DNA of 64,000 nt from RPQJ01 sp041910015 (GCA_041910015.1 JAYRRR010000012.1:1-64000); one strand, 5' to 3'; shown: positions 1-10,647, counted from the stretch's first letter. Numbers and translations are program-made. Notes: generated by a model from the sequence alone, not told the origin.

Positions 1-161
1 AGGACGCACTGCGCGACTGGTGCCGTGCGCGCCTCGCCAACTACAAGATTCCGAAGCGATTCATCGTGCACGACGTGCTGCCGCTGCTGCCCGTCGGCAA
101 GATCGACAAGCAGGCGCTGAAGCGCAGTGCCATCGAGCCTGTGTCTTCCCGTGTGTGCTGA
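1..161 (+). CDS. Acyl-CoA ligase (AMP-binding family), C-terminal fragment
   Basis: Only the last 52 codons are in the window, read in the frame that begins at base 3, so the gene is cut by the window edge. The end contains the small C-terminal domain signature of adenylate-forming ligases: Asn-Tyr-Lys-Ile-Pro-Lys, followed about 17 residues later by PVGKIDKQAL, whose first Lys is the residue that activates the carboxylate in this superfamily. The enzyme would join an acid to CoA at the expense of ATP. The substrate cannot be told from this piece. The next gene on the same strand, a TonB-dependent receptor, starts 69 bases downstream and might be co-transcribed. Confidence 0.85.
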   Translation, partial: DALRDWCRARLANYKIPKRFIVHDVLPLLPVGKIDKQALKRSAIEPVSSRVC

Positions 162-230
162 ACGCACGGGCGTCATTCCGTCGCCTGGCACCTGCGGGCC
201 AGGCACCCGCCATTTCAATCAGGGGGCAAC

Positions 231-2534
231 GTGAACCAGCATTACCGTGGTCTTTCGGCTCACATCCGGGCTGTCCTCGGCCGGACTGCGATGCTTGCCG
301 CCGCGGCGAGCATCGCCGGCCCGGCATTTGCGCAGGCCGACGACGACGCGGCCGGCGGTCTGGAAGAGATCATCGTCACGGCGCAGAAGCGCGAGCAGTC
401 GGTCAAGGACGTGCCCATCACGGTGTCGGTGTTCGACGCCGGGATGATCGCCGACTCGGGCGCACAGACGATCTCGGACGTGCTGCCGTTGATTCCGGCC
501 GTGAGCGGCTGGACGACGGGCGTCCAGAACGCGATCTGGGCGATCCGCGGCATGTCGTCGACCACGACGGACGGCGGTGGCGAGCCGAGCGTGGGTGTGT
601 ACTGGGACGAGTCGTATGCCGGGTATCTCGACTTTGCCAACACGCCCCTGTTCGACGTCGCGCGCATCGAAGTCGCCAAGGGGCCGCAGGGCACCCTGTA
701 TGGCAAGAACGCCACCGCCGGCGCGATTTCCGTGTACACGAACCGACCCGAGCCGGGAGCGAACGGTCTGGCAGTCTCGGCGGGTGCGGGCAACGTGAGC
801 CAGCGGCGCGGCGACATCCAGGCCAACTGGGCGGCGACCGAGTCGCTCGCCCTGCGCCTGTCCGGCATGTACGACGAGCGCGGCAATTACCAGAAGAACC
901 TGGTTGCGGGCGGTGAACTCGGTGACTTCAATCGCTGGGGCGTGCGTCTGGGGGCACAGTGGCAGCCGGCGGACGCCGTCACGCTCTATGGCTACTACCA
1001 GCGCTGGTCGGCGAGCAGTTCCGGCTGGGGCAACAACGTCTGGGACCTCACCGGTGACCGGAATCCGACGCACGTCTATTCCGTGCTCAAGAACGTGACG
1101 GACGAACTCGAAGGCAATGTCGGGCACCTCGAGGTCGACTGGGAAATCGACGACCGCTGGGCCTTCAAGTCGATCACGGACTATCGCGATTCGGAATACG
1201 CCTGGGAAGCAGACGCGGCCGCGCTGCCGGTACCGACGCTTGTGGCCATCACCAGCGCGGTGTTCGGCGCACCGATATCGAGCATCCTGCTGTTCCAGCT
1301 CGGCGGCGTCGAATCGCGCATGTACCAGCAGGAGCTGCGGCTCAGTTGGACGGGAGACGACCTGTTCTTCGTCACGGGCGCCAACTACGTCGATTATCAC
1401 GTCGAATACCCGCGGACAGCCGCGCAGCTCGGGCTGGATGCCTTTGGCATCCGACAGGTCGACTGGACCGGTTTCGACGGTCCACGCAAGTCCCTCGGCG
1501 TCTTCACGGACGGCACGTGGAACGCGACGGATCGGCTGTCGCTGTCCGCGGGCGTCCGCTATACGCATGACGAGCGCGACTGGACGAGCTACGCATCCTC
1601 GGACACCTACGCCTTGCCGGCGCCGAATGCGCCGATACCTGTGAGCTACATCCGTGGCACGAGCCATCTGCCGGTCGTCGCCAGCGGCTGCGTGACGAAC
1701 CTGCTCGCGCCCTGTCTTCCTCCCGAGGGTGTGAGCGCCTCGGCGACGGATTCCGGCTGGACACCGCGCGTCGCGTTCACATTCGAGTTGACGGATACGC
1801 TCAACCTCTACGGCGGTATCTCCCGTGGGTACAAGGGCGGCGGTTACAACACCGCGACGGACGGCGTGCAACCGGTCGACTATGACCCGGAGACCGCGAC
1901 GGCGTACGAGATCGGCCTCAAGGGTGACACCGGCAACCTGAGGTTCGGTGCCGCGCTGTTCCTGACCGAATTCAAGGATCTGCAGGTCCAGTCGATCGTC
2001 AATTCGATCGCCTTCACGAGCAATGCGGCCGAGGCGAAGTCCCAGGGCCTTGAAACCGAGCTGCAGTGGCAGGTCGCCGATGAGTGGATGCTGTTCGGCA
2101 ACTACACGTATCTCGACGCCAAGTACACCGAGGGCCTGCTGTACTCCGGCGGCAGCACTTACGACGCCAAGGATCTCAATCTGGTCCGCGCACCGGAGAA
2201 TACGCTGAACCTCGGCGTGACCTACACGACCAGTGTGCGGGACCTTGGCGAGATTCGCTTCCAGCCGCGTCTCCACTACCAGAGCTCCCAGGAACTCAGT
2301 CCGGTGAACCGACCCGACATGCGCGAGGACGGTTACACGACGGTCGATGCGCGGCTCACCTTCGCGCCGGTGTCGAATGCCTGGGATGTTTCGCTGGTGG
2401 GCGAGAACCTGACGGGCGAGACACGGGTCTACCGGATCGTCGACTATCTGGGCCTGGGCGCGACGAAGAGCTTCCAGCCGGATGAAGCGCTCTATCGGCT
2501 CGAACTCAGCGCCCGATTCGGCGCTGCTCGATAG
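231..2534 (+). CDS. TonB-dependent outer-membrane receptor
   Basis: This is a 767-residue outer-membrane gated channel that imports a large or scarce substrate using energy from TonB-ExbBD. It starts at GTG 231, preceded by an AGGGGG ribosome site. A signal peptide runs to about Ala34 (AFA|QA). A TonB box (LEEIIVTAQKREQ, about 44-56) follows, then the plug domain (PITVSVFDAGMI onward) and a 22-strand barrel with many aromatic residues. The protein ends in a strand-like segment (LYRLELSARFGAAR). The TonB-box style is the one found in the expanded receptor families of sphingomonads, Caulobacter and Steroidobacter-like bacteria, where the substrates are plant, lipid or steroid compounds rather than siderophores. 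Linkage to an acyl-CoA ligase favours an organic acid substrate, but this is inference. Confidence 0.95.
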   Translation: MNQHYRGLSAHIRAVLGRTAMLAAAASIAGPAFAQADDDAAGGLEEIIVTAQKREQSVKDVPITVSVFDAGMIADSGAQTISDVLPLIPAVSGWTTGVQNAIWAIRGMSSTTTDGGGEPSVGVYWDESYAGYLDFANTPLFDVARIEVAKGPQGTLYGKNATAGAISVYTNRPEPGANGLAVSAGAGNVSQRRGDIQANWAATESLALRLSGMYDERGNYQKNLVAGGELGDFNRWGVRLGAQWQPADAVTLYGYYQRWSASSSGWGNNVWDLTGDRNPTHVYSVLKNVTDELEGNVGHLEVDWEIDDRWAFKSITDYRDSEYAWEADAAALPVPTLVAITSAVFGAPISSILLFQLGGVESRMYQQELRLSWTGDDLFFVTGANYVDYHVEYPRTAAQLGLDAFGIRQVDWTGFDGPRKSLGVFTDGTWNATDRLSLSAGVRYTHDERDWTSYASSDTYALPAPNAPIPVSYIRGTSHLPVVASGCVTNLLAPCLPPEGVSASATDSGWTPRVAFTFELTDTLNLYGGISRGYKGGGYNTATDGVQPVDYDPETATAYEIGLKGDTGNLRFGAALFLTEFKDLQVQSIVNSIAFTSNAAEAKSQGLETELQWQVADEWMLFGNYTYLDAKYTEGLLYSGGSTYDAKDLNLVRAPENTLNLGVTYTTSVRDLGEIRFQPRLHYQSSQELSPVNRPDMREDGYTTVDARLTFAPVSNAWDVSLVGENLTGETRVYRIVDYLGLGATKSFQPDEALYRLELSARFGAAR

Positions 2535-2560
2535 GGCGTGCGACCGGCCGCTCCCGAACC

Positions 2561-2588
2561 CGCCCCGCGAGCAGCTGCTCGCGGGGCG
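2561..2588. terminator. Perfect 28-bp palindrome, likely bidirectional terminator
   Basis: CGCCCCGCGAGCAG is followed directly by its exact reverse complement. It lies between the receptor gene and the cupin gene, which converge here. The RNA would fold into a very GC-rich hairpin on either strand. There is no T-run, so it may act as a hairpin barrier rather than a classic intrinsic terminator. Confidence 0.6.
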
Positions 2589-2619
2589 GGGCGATCCGTG
2601 AACAGCCGCCGCGCCTCGC

Positions 2620-3093
2620 TCAGTGCGTCGCGTCCCAGACCTGGCGCGTGAGGACGACCAGCTCGCGGAACACGCCGCGGGTTTCCCAGGTGCCCGTGAA
2701 CCCCTTCGGAATCATCAGGAAGTCGCCCTGGTGGAACTCGCGGGCCTGACCGCCCGAATCGGTCAGGACCAGCGTGCCCGCGAGCACGTGGATGAACTCG
2801 TTGTAGGGCATACCCTTCCCGCGCAGGGCGAGTTTCACGGGCTGCTCCTCGTAGACGACGATCACGACGTCCTCGCCCAGATGCAGCACCGCTCGGCGCG
2901 GCCGCGAGACGCCGCTCAGCAGCACGGACGGAGGCACCGGCGGAACGTCGCTCAGACCTTCTCCGGCCAGCAGGGCGGGATCGAGCTTCCAGGGGAATTG
3001 CGCTGCGACCGGTGTCTCCGGCGGCTGCGCCATGACCGGGAGGGAGCCGAGCAGCAGCAGGAGGATCGAGGCGACGACCGGAACTGTATTCAC
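2620..3093 (-). CDS. Secreted cupin-domain protein
   Basis: This is a 157-residue protein with an N-terminal signal peptide (hydrophobic stretch after VNTVPVVAS, ending near VMAQ) and one C-terminal cupin fold. The cupin part shows the usual features: a glycine-rich turn, LAGTLVLTDSGG, and a second motif, EFHQGDFLMIPKGFTGTW, resembling the DUF861/EutQ-like cupins. It is probably periplasmic, and its ligand or reaction is unknown. I chose the GTG start at 3093 because a GAGGG site precedes it and it opens directly into the signal peptide. An ATG 36 bases upstream is also in frame. It converges on the TonB receptor and diverges from the Sir2 gene. Confidence 0.75.
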   Translation of the reverse strand: MNTVPVVASILLLLLGSLPVMAQPPETPVAAQFPWKLDPALLAGEGLSDVPPVPPSVLLSGVSRPRRAVLHLGEDVVIVVYEEQPVKLALRGKGMPYNEFIHVLAGTLVLTDSGGQAREFHQGDFLMIPKGFTGTWETRGVFRELVVLTRQVWDATH

Positions 3094-3312
3094 TGGAGTG
3101 CCCTCAGTAACGCATGGATGACCGCCCAATTATCACGCGCGCAGGCCCTGGGCGACATCACCGCGCGCCGCAGGCTCGCGGCGTGAGCCTGTACCGCCGG
3201 TAATCTGTGGCCGGTGCACGGCGTCGCGTTCTGCGCAGCGGGTTGGGGCGGCCGGGGCGGCCGCTGGCCAAATCGGGTACGCCAGGACGGCGTGGACAGA
3301 GGAGGATGCGTG

Positions 3313-4869
3313 ATGGATGACCGGACAGCGCGGGCCATTCGCATGGCGGCGCGGCGCATTGCCGAGGCGGATGGGCTGCTGATCACCGCGGGCGCGGGCA
3401 TGGGTGTGGACTCGGGTCTTCCGGACTTCCGCAGCCCGGAGGGGTTCTGGCGGGCCTATCCAGCGCTGGGGAAGCTCGGGATCCCGTTTCAGGAGATGGC
3501 GCAGCCGCAGTGGTTCACCGAGCGGCCGGAGATGGCGTGGGCGTTCTACGGTCATCGGCAGCGGCTCTATCGCGAAATGAAGCCGCACCTGGGTTTTTCC
3601 ATGCTGCTCGACTGGGCCCGTGCCATGCCGCTCGGATATTTCGTGGTGACCTCGAATGTGGATGGGCAGTTCGAGAAGGCCGGCTTTCCGGCGGAGCGCA
3701 TCCTCGAACAGCACGGCAGCATCCATCGGTTGCAGTGTTCGCGGCCGTGCACGGAGCGCATCTGGCTCGAAGACACATCGCAACTCGACGTCGATCTCGG
3801 GACCATCACCGCACGGGGTCGGTTGCCGCGGTGTCCCGAGTGCGGGGCGGTAGCGCGGCCGAACGTGCTGATGTTCGCGGATCCAGCCTGGCTGGCGAAG
3901 GCCACGCGCGAGCAGGAGCCGCGGTACCGGCACTGGCTCACCGCCGTGCGCGGGCGGCGGCTCGTCGTCGTCGAGCTGGGTGCCGGGACCGCGATTGCAA
4001 CGATCCGTGGTCTCGGCGAGCGGCTCGTGGGCGAGCGGGATCGGGTAACGCTGCTGCGCGTGAATCCTGATGCCGCAGAGTCGGACGAGCCGGTGATCCC
4101 GGTGCGGTTGGGCGCGCTCGAGGCATTGCGGGCCATCGCGGACAGACTGCCTGAGGCATTCAAGGCGGCGGCCAGGGCGGGTATGCCCGGAGTACGGCCC
4201 ACGGCGAGCAGGCTGCCCATGGGATCGCGCAGCGGGCTCGAGCCGGTAGAGGCGCAGGGCCTGGAGATACTGGAGTTCGACGAAGCGCCTGTGCGTTTGC
4301 CCGGGCCTCCGGCCTGGCAGGCAGCCGCGGCGGGCCCGAATGACCTGCGGGCGGCGAGGCTCCTGGATCTCGCAACCGGTCAAGTGCAGCCCTTCAACCA
4401 GGCCGGCATCACGCCCGCAGAACTGCGGGTGTGCGCCGAACGCTGGTATGAATCCGGCCAGGTAGCGTTCGCGCCTCTGCCGGAAGTGGGCGGTTACGTC
4501 GAATCGGGGTTCACGTTTCGCGGCGGCGTGCGTCGCGCGGCCGACGCTCCCGAAGGCGAGCGTCCTGGTGGGGCGCTGTTCGTCATCCGTGGCCCGCATG
4601 AAGAGCCCGTCCTGACAGTAGGCGTTGCCCGACAGCCCATCGAGGGTGCGTTCGTGTGGCGCCATCTCTACGAACATGCACGCGTCCAGCTGCAGCCCAT
4701 GGAGCATCCACGTGCACCGTGGGTGGCGCACCGGCTCGAGCCGGCGGCCGACAAGTACGCAGCAATGCTGCCCGAGATCCGCGAGGTGGCGACACGGCTG
4801 GCGTGGATGTGGCTGGTGGTGCAAGCACAATCCAGCCTGGAAGGCGAGGACGCGGACGAATCCGAATGA
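3313..4869 (+). CDS. Sir2-family NAD-dependent deacylase with an extra C-terminal domain
   Basis: This is a 518-residue protein, about twice the size of a normal bacterial sirtuin. Residues 1-275 are a Sir2 domain. GAGMGVDSGLPDFR (27-40) is the NAD-binding loop. TSNVD (113-117) keeps the catalytic Asn, and His134 sits in an HG motif. Cys142/146 and Cys174/177 can bind zinc, and RPNVLMF follows. Changes from the consensus are Ser for Gln in TQN and GAGTA for GTS. It should remove acyl groups from lysine or act on NAD. Residues 300-518 form a separate domain I do not recognise, rich in Trp, Arg and Glu. The ATG at 3313 follows a GGAGGA site; an in-frame GTG lies just upstream. The gene diverges from the cupin gene. 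Confidence 0.85.
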   Translation: MDDRTARAIRMAARRIAEADGLLITAGAGMGVDSGLPDFRSPEGFWRAYPALGKLGIPFQEMAQPQWFTERPEMAWAFYGHRQRLYREMKPHLGFSMLLDWARAMPLGYFVVTSNVDGQFEKAGFPAERILEQHGSIHRLQCSRPCTERIWLEDTSQLDVDLGTITARGRLPRCPECGAVARPNVLMFADPAWLAKATREQEPRYRHWLTAVRGRRLVVVELGAGTAIATIRGLGERLVGERDRVTLLRVNPDAAESDEPVIPVRLGALEALRAIADRLPEAFKAAARAGMPGVRPTASRLPMGSRSGLEPVEAQGLEILEFDEAPVRLPGPPAWQAAAAGPNDLRAARLLDLATGQVQPFNQAGITPAELRVCAERWYESGQVAFAPLPEVGGYVESGFTFRGGVRRAADAPEGERPGGALFVIRGPHEEPVLTVGVARQPIEGAFVWRHLYEHARVQLQPMEHPRAPWVAHRLEPAADKYAAMLPEIREVATRLAWMWLVVQAQSSLEGEDADESE

Positions 4870-5060
4870 GCCGATCACAGGGGTGGCAGTGAGACCGGCA
4901 GAGCCCCGGCCATGCGACGCGTCGCGGGTGCGCACGTATACAGGAACTGTGGATTTGGAACGAGCCACCGACGAGCACCGCCAGGGCAGGTGGCAGGTAC
5001 ACTCGGAGCCAATAGTTTCGACAGCCGAAGCCCATCAGCGTGAAATGGGCGGCGTGCGTC

Positions 5061-6044
5061 TCACTGGAACGGAAAAACGCGATTCCAGTCCTGCTTCATG
5101 TCGATCACGGTCCAGCCGCGCCGCGCGGCCTCGTCGAGGCCCTTGTCGAGCCGGCCGATGTGCGACTCGCGATCGTAAGCCCACTCGCGTTCAGCGTCGG
5201 TGTGATGCAGGTACAGGCAGAAGCGCGCGCCGTCCGCGAGACAGGTCCACTGCAGCATCGCGAGGTCTCCGTCCGAGTTGCCGGAAGCAAAAACCGGGCG
5301 ACGGCCGATGTGGCGCTGGATGCCGACGGGTTTGCCTTCCTTGTCGTCATTCAGCACGAGCGTCGGGAGCTTGCGCAGCAACGGCACGCCGTCCTTCATC
5401 TCGAAGGCGAGACCGCCAGTGGAACCGACCACCTCCTCGGGCGGGATACCGTATACGCGCTCGGTCCAGGGCCGCATGAACTCGATGCCGCCGCCGGAGA
5501 CGATGTAGGTCTTGAAGCCGTTGGCGCGGAGGTACGCGAGCAGTTCCAGCATCGGCTGGTAGACCATCTCGGTGTACGGACGGCCGGTCTTCGGGTGCCG
5601 CGCGGTCGCGAGCCAGTCGCTGACGGTCCGGCTGAACTCGTCGGTCGTCATGCCGGCGTGGGTCGCGGCGAGCAGCTGCCCGATGCCGGCCTCACCGGAA
5701 GCGGCAACGCCCTGAAGATCGCCTTTCAGCAGCGAAGCAAACGGCTCCTTGGCTTTCCACTCCGGATGCTGCGGTGCAAGCGCCTTGACCCGGTCGATGG
5801 CAAACAGCAGCTGGAAGTAGGCTGGCTGCTCGGCCCAGAGGTTGCCGTCATTGTCGAATACGGCGACTCGCGCGGGGAGTGCCACAAAGCCCGACGAATC
5901 CGGCGTCGTGGTGCGCTCGACGAAAGCGAGGATTGCCTTCTTCGGCCCAGTGTCGTTCCAGGAGGGTAGCGGGTCGGCGGCGAGCGCAGCTGCAGCGAGC
6001 AGGGAGGCCGAAAGGGCGACTGTGATTGCGAGACGGCGAACCAT
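5061..6044 (-). CDS. Exported HAD-superfamily phosphatase
   Basis: This is a 327-residue protein with a signal peptide (ending near ALAADP, about residue 23) and haloacid-dehalogenase phosphatase motifs. These are FDNDGN with Asp64 as nucleophile and Asp66 as acid/base, the Ser of YIVSGGG (motif II), and GNSDGDLAML (motif IV acidic residues). An insertion between motifs I and II suggests a cap domain. It would hydrolyse a phosphate ester in the periplasm. The substrate is unknown. ATG 6044 is chosen because GAGGAG precedes it by seven bases; 11 further in-frame codons upstream lack such a site. It follows the sulfatase gene on the same strand with a hairpin between them. Confidence 0.85.
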   Translation of the reverse strand: MVRRLAITVALSASLLAAAALAADPLPSWNDTGPKKAILAFVERTTTPDSSGFVALPARVAVFDNDGNLWAEQPAYFQLLFAIDRVKALAPQHPEWKAKEPFASLLKGDLQGVAASGEAGIGQLLAATHAGMTTDEFSRTVSDWLATARHPKTGRPYTEMVYQPMLELLAYLRANGFKTYIVSGGGIEFMRPWTERVYGIPPEEVVGSTGGLAFEMKDGVPLLRKLPTLVLNDDKEGKPVGIQRHIGRRPVFASGNSDGDLAMLQWTCLADGARFCLYLHHTDAEREWAYDRESHIGRLDKGLDEAARRGWTVIDMKQDWNRVFPFQ

Positions 6045-6091
6045 GCGACAGCTCCTCAGCGTGAACGACGCGATCATCGACCGGAAGAGCG

Positions 6092-6122
6092 GCGGGGCGC
6101 CAGCCGGCGGCTGACGCCCCGC
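6092..6122. terminator. Hairpin between sulfatase and HAD phosphatase genes
   Basis: GCGGGGCG (6092-6099) pairs with CGCCCCGC (6115-6122), and an inner AGCCG/CGGCT pair lies between. It follows the sulfatase stop on the minus strand. It could attenuate transcription into the phosphatase gene or stabilise the sulfatase mRNA. Confidence 0.45.
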
Positions 6123-6135
6123 AGGGAGGGGAACC

Positions 6136-7695
<1,560 letters not shown>

Positions 7696-7779
7696 GAACG
7701 TCCTCCCACACAAGAATGCCCCGTCGACCGGGGACTTGATCTGGCTGCAAGCCTTGCACGGCCGGGGGGGGCGGGAATG

Positions 7780-7793
7780 TGTCAGCGGGGACA
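7780..7793. promoter_or_regulatory. Inverted repeat TGTC-N6-GACA, candidate Crp-type operator
   Basis: This dyad lies in the 135-base gap between the divergent sulfatase and Crp-family genes. Half-sites separated by six bases are the geometry of Crp/Fnr boxes. A further TGTCA occurs at 7795. It is the natural place for the regulator to control both directions. Only the spacing and position support this. Confidence 0.3.
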
Positions 7794-7830
7794 ATGTCAG
7801 GCACAATTTCCGGGGATCGTGGCGCCCAGG

Positions 7831-8586
7831 ATGAGCAGCCGCGCCACAACCACGACATCGGCAGCGCCGTCGCCCTCGGGCGGGCGGGATGTCAGGGAGG
7901 GAAACTTGGTCGTTCCGTCGAGGGCGCGTGACGTCCTCTCGAGCGTCGGCTGGCTGTCCCGGCAGCCCGATGCATTCCGCGAGGAACTGTTTCATCGCGC
8001 GGTCCGGGTTCGCTTTGCAGCGGGCGAGATCGTCTACCGGGTCGGCGATCCGTTGGGCGGAATTTACGGCGTCGTGAGCGGCGCGGTTCTCGTCAGCATG
8101 GCGCCGGACGCCGGCTCACCCCAGATGATGCACGTGCTGGCGTCGGGCGGCTGGACGGGCGAAGGATCGTTCCTGAGTCGGCAGCCGCGGCGAATCGAAC
8201 TCCGGGCGGCACTCGCTTCGGAGGCCGTCTATCTGCCGCTCGAGGCGATGGACCAGATGGCGGCGCGGAAGCCGCAGGTGATCCGGAATTTCTTGCAGAT
8301 CCTGATGCTCAATCTGGATCTGCTCCTGCTCACGATCCGCGACCTGCAGGAACCGGACGAACACCGCCGCATCGCCCGCGCCCTGCGGCGGATCACGACG
8401 TACGAGAACGTGCCGATCCCGCTCCCGCAGGCGGCGCTCGGGATCCTCGCGAATGCCTCGCGCAAGACCGTGAACGCCGCGCTGGGGCGTTTCGAGAAGT
8501 CGGGCTGGGTGAAGCGCGGCTATCGCTCGATCACGATCACCGATCGGATACGGCTGACGGCATTTGCCGACGCCGTCGCCGAGTGA
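7831..8586 (+). CDS. Crp/Fnr-family transcriptional regulator
   Basis: This protein of about 251 residues has an N-terminal cyclic-nucleotide-binding-type beta roll (from about FRVRFAAGEIVYRVGDPLGG to the dimerisation helix) and a C-terminal winged helix-turn-helix (LGILANASRKTVNAALGRF). No Fnr-type cysteine cluster is seen, so it is not an oxygen-sensing Fnr. The effector is unknown. The start is uncertain: ATG 7831 gives a Ser/Thr-rich 30-residue leader, and a later start just before the beta roll is possible. It is transcribed away from the sulfatase gene and is the obvious candidate for controlling it. Confidence 0.85.
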   Translation: MSSRATTTTSAAPSPSGGRDVREGNLVVPSRARDVLSSVGWLSRQPDAFREELFHRAVRVRFAAGEIVYRVGDPLGGIYGVVSGAVLVSMAPDAGSPQMMHVLASGGWTGEGSFLSRQPRRIELRAALASEAVYLPLEAMDQMAARKPQVIRNFLQILMLNLDLLLLTIRDLQEPDEHRRIARALRRITTYENVPIPLPQAALGILANASRKTVNAALGRFEKSGWVKRGYRSITITDRIRLTAFADAVAE

Positions 8587-8688
8587 ACCGTTGACTTCGT
8601 CCGCGTGAGCCACCGGAAGCGAAGACTCGGCGGCGTCTGCAACGGAAGCGACTCCTGGCCCACCTTCGTGCCGACCGCGATGCGGCAA

Positions 8689-8717
8689 GTGATGGAATGG
8701 CCGACGGTGATGGAATG
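8689..8717. repeat. Direct repeat GTGATGGAATG x2, 18-base period
   Basis: Two exact 11-base copies at 8689-8699 and 8707-8717 lie in the 287-base gap before the DUF3300 gene, about 160 bases upstream of its start. They could be a tandem regulator site. Nothing else supports that. Confidence 0.3.
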
Positions 8718-8873
8718 CCCGATCACGGTTCCCGCATTTCAGGGCCGTGGCGCTGTGCTAGATTCGCGGTGGGGTGGGGAGTGCTGCACGCGTGACAGTC
8801 GCTGAAGGCTTGACGGCGGGTGCAGTGTGCGTTGCGAGCGAAATCCCGCACAGATGCGGATGGAGAATCGAGC

Positions 8874-10628
8874 ATGACGCCCGTTGCGCCTGCGGTCCGG
8901 CCGCTGATCCTCGTTTGTTTCGTCGGTGGTTTCCTGGCGTCGCTTTCCGGCTGCGGCTCGAAGGAGCCTGAATCGCCGCAGGCAACCACCGTACCTGCGG
9001 CGACCGACACCGCGCCGCCGCCGGCCACGGGCGCAACGCCCGCCACCGCCGCGGCCACGGGCGCACCGGGAACGTGGAGTCCCGAGGCGCTCGAGGAGCT
9101 GATGGCTCCCGTGGCGCTCTATCCGGACCCGGTGCTGTCCCAGGTGCTGATCGCGTCCACCAATCCTCAGGAAGTGCTCGACGCCGGCAACTGGCTCCTG
9201 CAGAACCAGGCGTTGAAGGGCAAGGCGCTCGATGATGCGGCGGCGGAGGTCGGTTTCACGCCGCCCATCCGCGCGCTGGTCCAGTTCCCCGCGACCGTGG
9301 ACATGATGTGCCTCGAACTCGGCTGGACCGCGGAAGTCGGCGAAGCCTTCGTGGCGGACCAGGCTGGCGTGCTCGATGCCGTGCAGCGGTTGCGCAAGCA
9401 GGCCATGGACGTTGGAAACCTACAGCCCACGGAGCAGATGAAGGTCGAGACCGAGAAACAGGAAGGCAAGGAAGTCGTCGTGCTGAAGCCCGCTGAACCC
9501 GAGGTCGTGTACGTGCCGCAGTACGATCCGGTGGCGGCCTATGCACCCCCTCCGGCCGCTGCCGCGGCGGCGCCCGCGGCCGTTGCGACGACGCCTGCGA
9601 CCACGACGGTCGTGGAAGAGAAGGGTCATTCGACCGGCTCGATGGTGGCGACCGGCGTCCTGGCATTCGGTGCCGGCATCCTCGTGAACGAGCTCTTCGA
9701 CGACGACGATGACCATCACCATGGCTACTACTACCCTAACTACGGCTACGGTGGCATGCCGTACTACCCGCCGTACCCGTACCGGCCCACCTATGGCGGC
9801 GGGTATTACCCGAGCCACGGCTACAACCGTCCGCCGAACTACAACAGCGGCTTCCAGAACACGGGCAACATCGTCATCAATACCGGGGGCAACCGCCCCG
9901 GCAACGGCTACTGGGACCGCTACGACAACAAGCCGGGCGCAGGAGGCGGCCGGCAGCCGCGTGCGACGAGCAGCCCGATTACCGCTGCGCGGCCCAATCG
10001 GCCGGAGATGAAGGAACTGCAGTCCCGCCAGCCGCGGCCGATGCCCGCCAGCGTGCAACCGCCATCGGCCAGTACCACTGCCGCCAACTGGAAGGGCCAG
10101 AGCGGATATGCCGGAACCCGGCCCGGCAAGGCGGCGACGTCCGAGGAGCGCATCGCCAGCGCCCGGCCCGGCTACTCGACGCCGGCCCCGGCACGACCCG
10201 ATGCACGCGACGTTCCGAAAGCGCCGCCGAAGGTGCAGGGCAGCTACGCCGGCGCCCGGCCCGATCGGGCGAAGCCAGCGGGCGTCGAGCGGTCTGCAAC
10301 CACGCCCGCGACTCGCGATGTACAGCGGTCGCAGCCAGCGACGCGCGACGTCAAGCGACCGCCGGCCGGTCCGGCCGAGGTTCAGCGCCCGCCCAAGCCC
10401 GTCGGCGATCGTGGCCACGCATCGCCCAGGCCACAGACCCGGCCGGCGGTGCAGCCAGCGAAGCCGGTGCGACCCGAGAGCCGCCCGGCGCCCGGAGGTA
10501 GCCCGCGACCGACAGCCGTCTCGGGCGCACAGCGCGGTGGCGCGGATCGTGCCGCGAGCCAGCGCGGTCGACAGAGCATGCCGCAGGGTGCCCGCAGCAA
10601 GGGCGGCGGCAGGCAGAACAGACGCTGA
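8874..10628 (+). CDS. DUF3300 lipoprotein with low-complexity tail
   Basis: This is a 584-residue envelope protein. The N-terminus is a lipoprotein signal with lipobox Leu-Ser-Gly-Cys. Residues 65-230 match the DUF3300 family as I know it: PVALYPDPVLSQVL, a helix with NWLLQNQ, and EVVYVPQYDP. An Ala/Pro linker and a short hydrophobic stretch (MVATGVLAFGAGILVNELF) follow. Next comes an acidic-histidine run, five Asp then four His, then a Tyr/Gly/Pro-rich segment. The last 250 residues are basic, Arg/Pro/Ala-rich and probably disordered. The role of the family is not known. The next gene encodes its usual partner, DUF2950, and starts 19 bases downstream, so the two form an operon. Confidence 0.85.
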   Translation: MTPVAPAVRPLILVCFVGGFLASLSGCGSKEPESPQATTVPAATDTAPPPATGATPATAAATGAPGTWSPEALEELMAPVALYPDPVLSQVLIASTNPQEVLDAGNWLLQNQALKGKALDDAAAEVGFTPPIRALVQFPATVDMMCLELGWTAEVGEAFVADQAGVLDAVQRLRKQAMDVGNLQPTEQMKVETEKQEGKEVVVLKPAEPEVVYVPQYDPVAAYAPPPAAAAAAPAAVATTPATTTVVEEKGHSTGSMVATGVLAFGAGILVNELFDDDDDHHHGYYYPNYGYGGMPYYPPYPYRPTYGGGYYPSHGYNRPPNYNSGFQNTGNIVINTGGNRPGNGYWDRYDNKPGAGGGRQPRATSSPITAARPNRPEMKELQSRQPRPMPASVQPPSASTTAANWKGQSGYAGTRPGKAATSEERIASARPGYSTPAPARPDARDVPKAPPKVQGSYAGARPDRAKPAGVERSATTPATRDVQRSQPATRDVKRPPAGPAEVQRPPKPVGDRGHASPRPQTRPAVQPAKPVRPESRPAPGGSPRPTAVSGAQRGGADRAASQRGRQSMPQGARSKGGGRQNRR

Positions 10629-10647
10629 GCGCAGGGAGTACCGGGAC

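Noticed and set aside
3133..4968. Long minus-strand open frame opposite the Sir2 gene
   Set aside because: Sir2 motifs on the plus strand are unambiguous, and the opposite frame has shadow composition.
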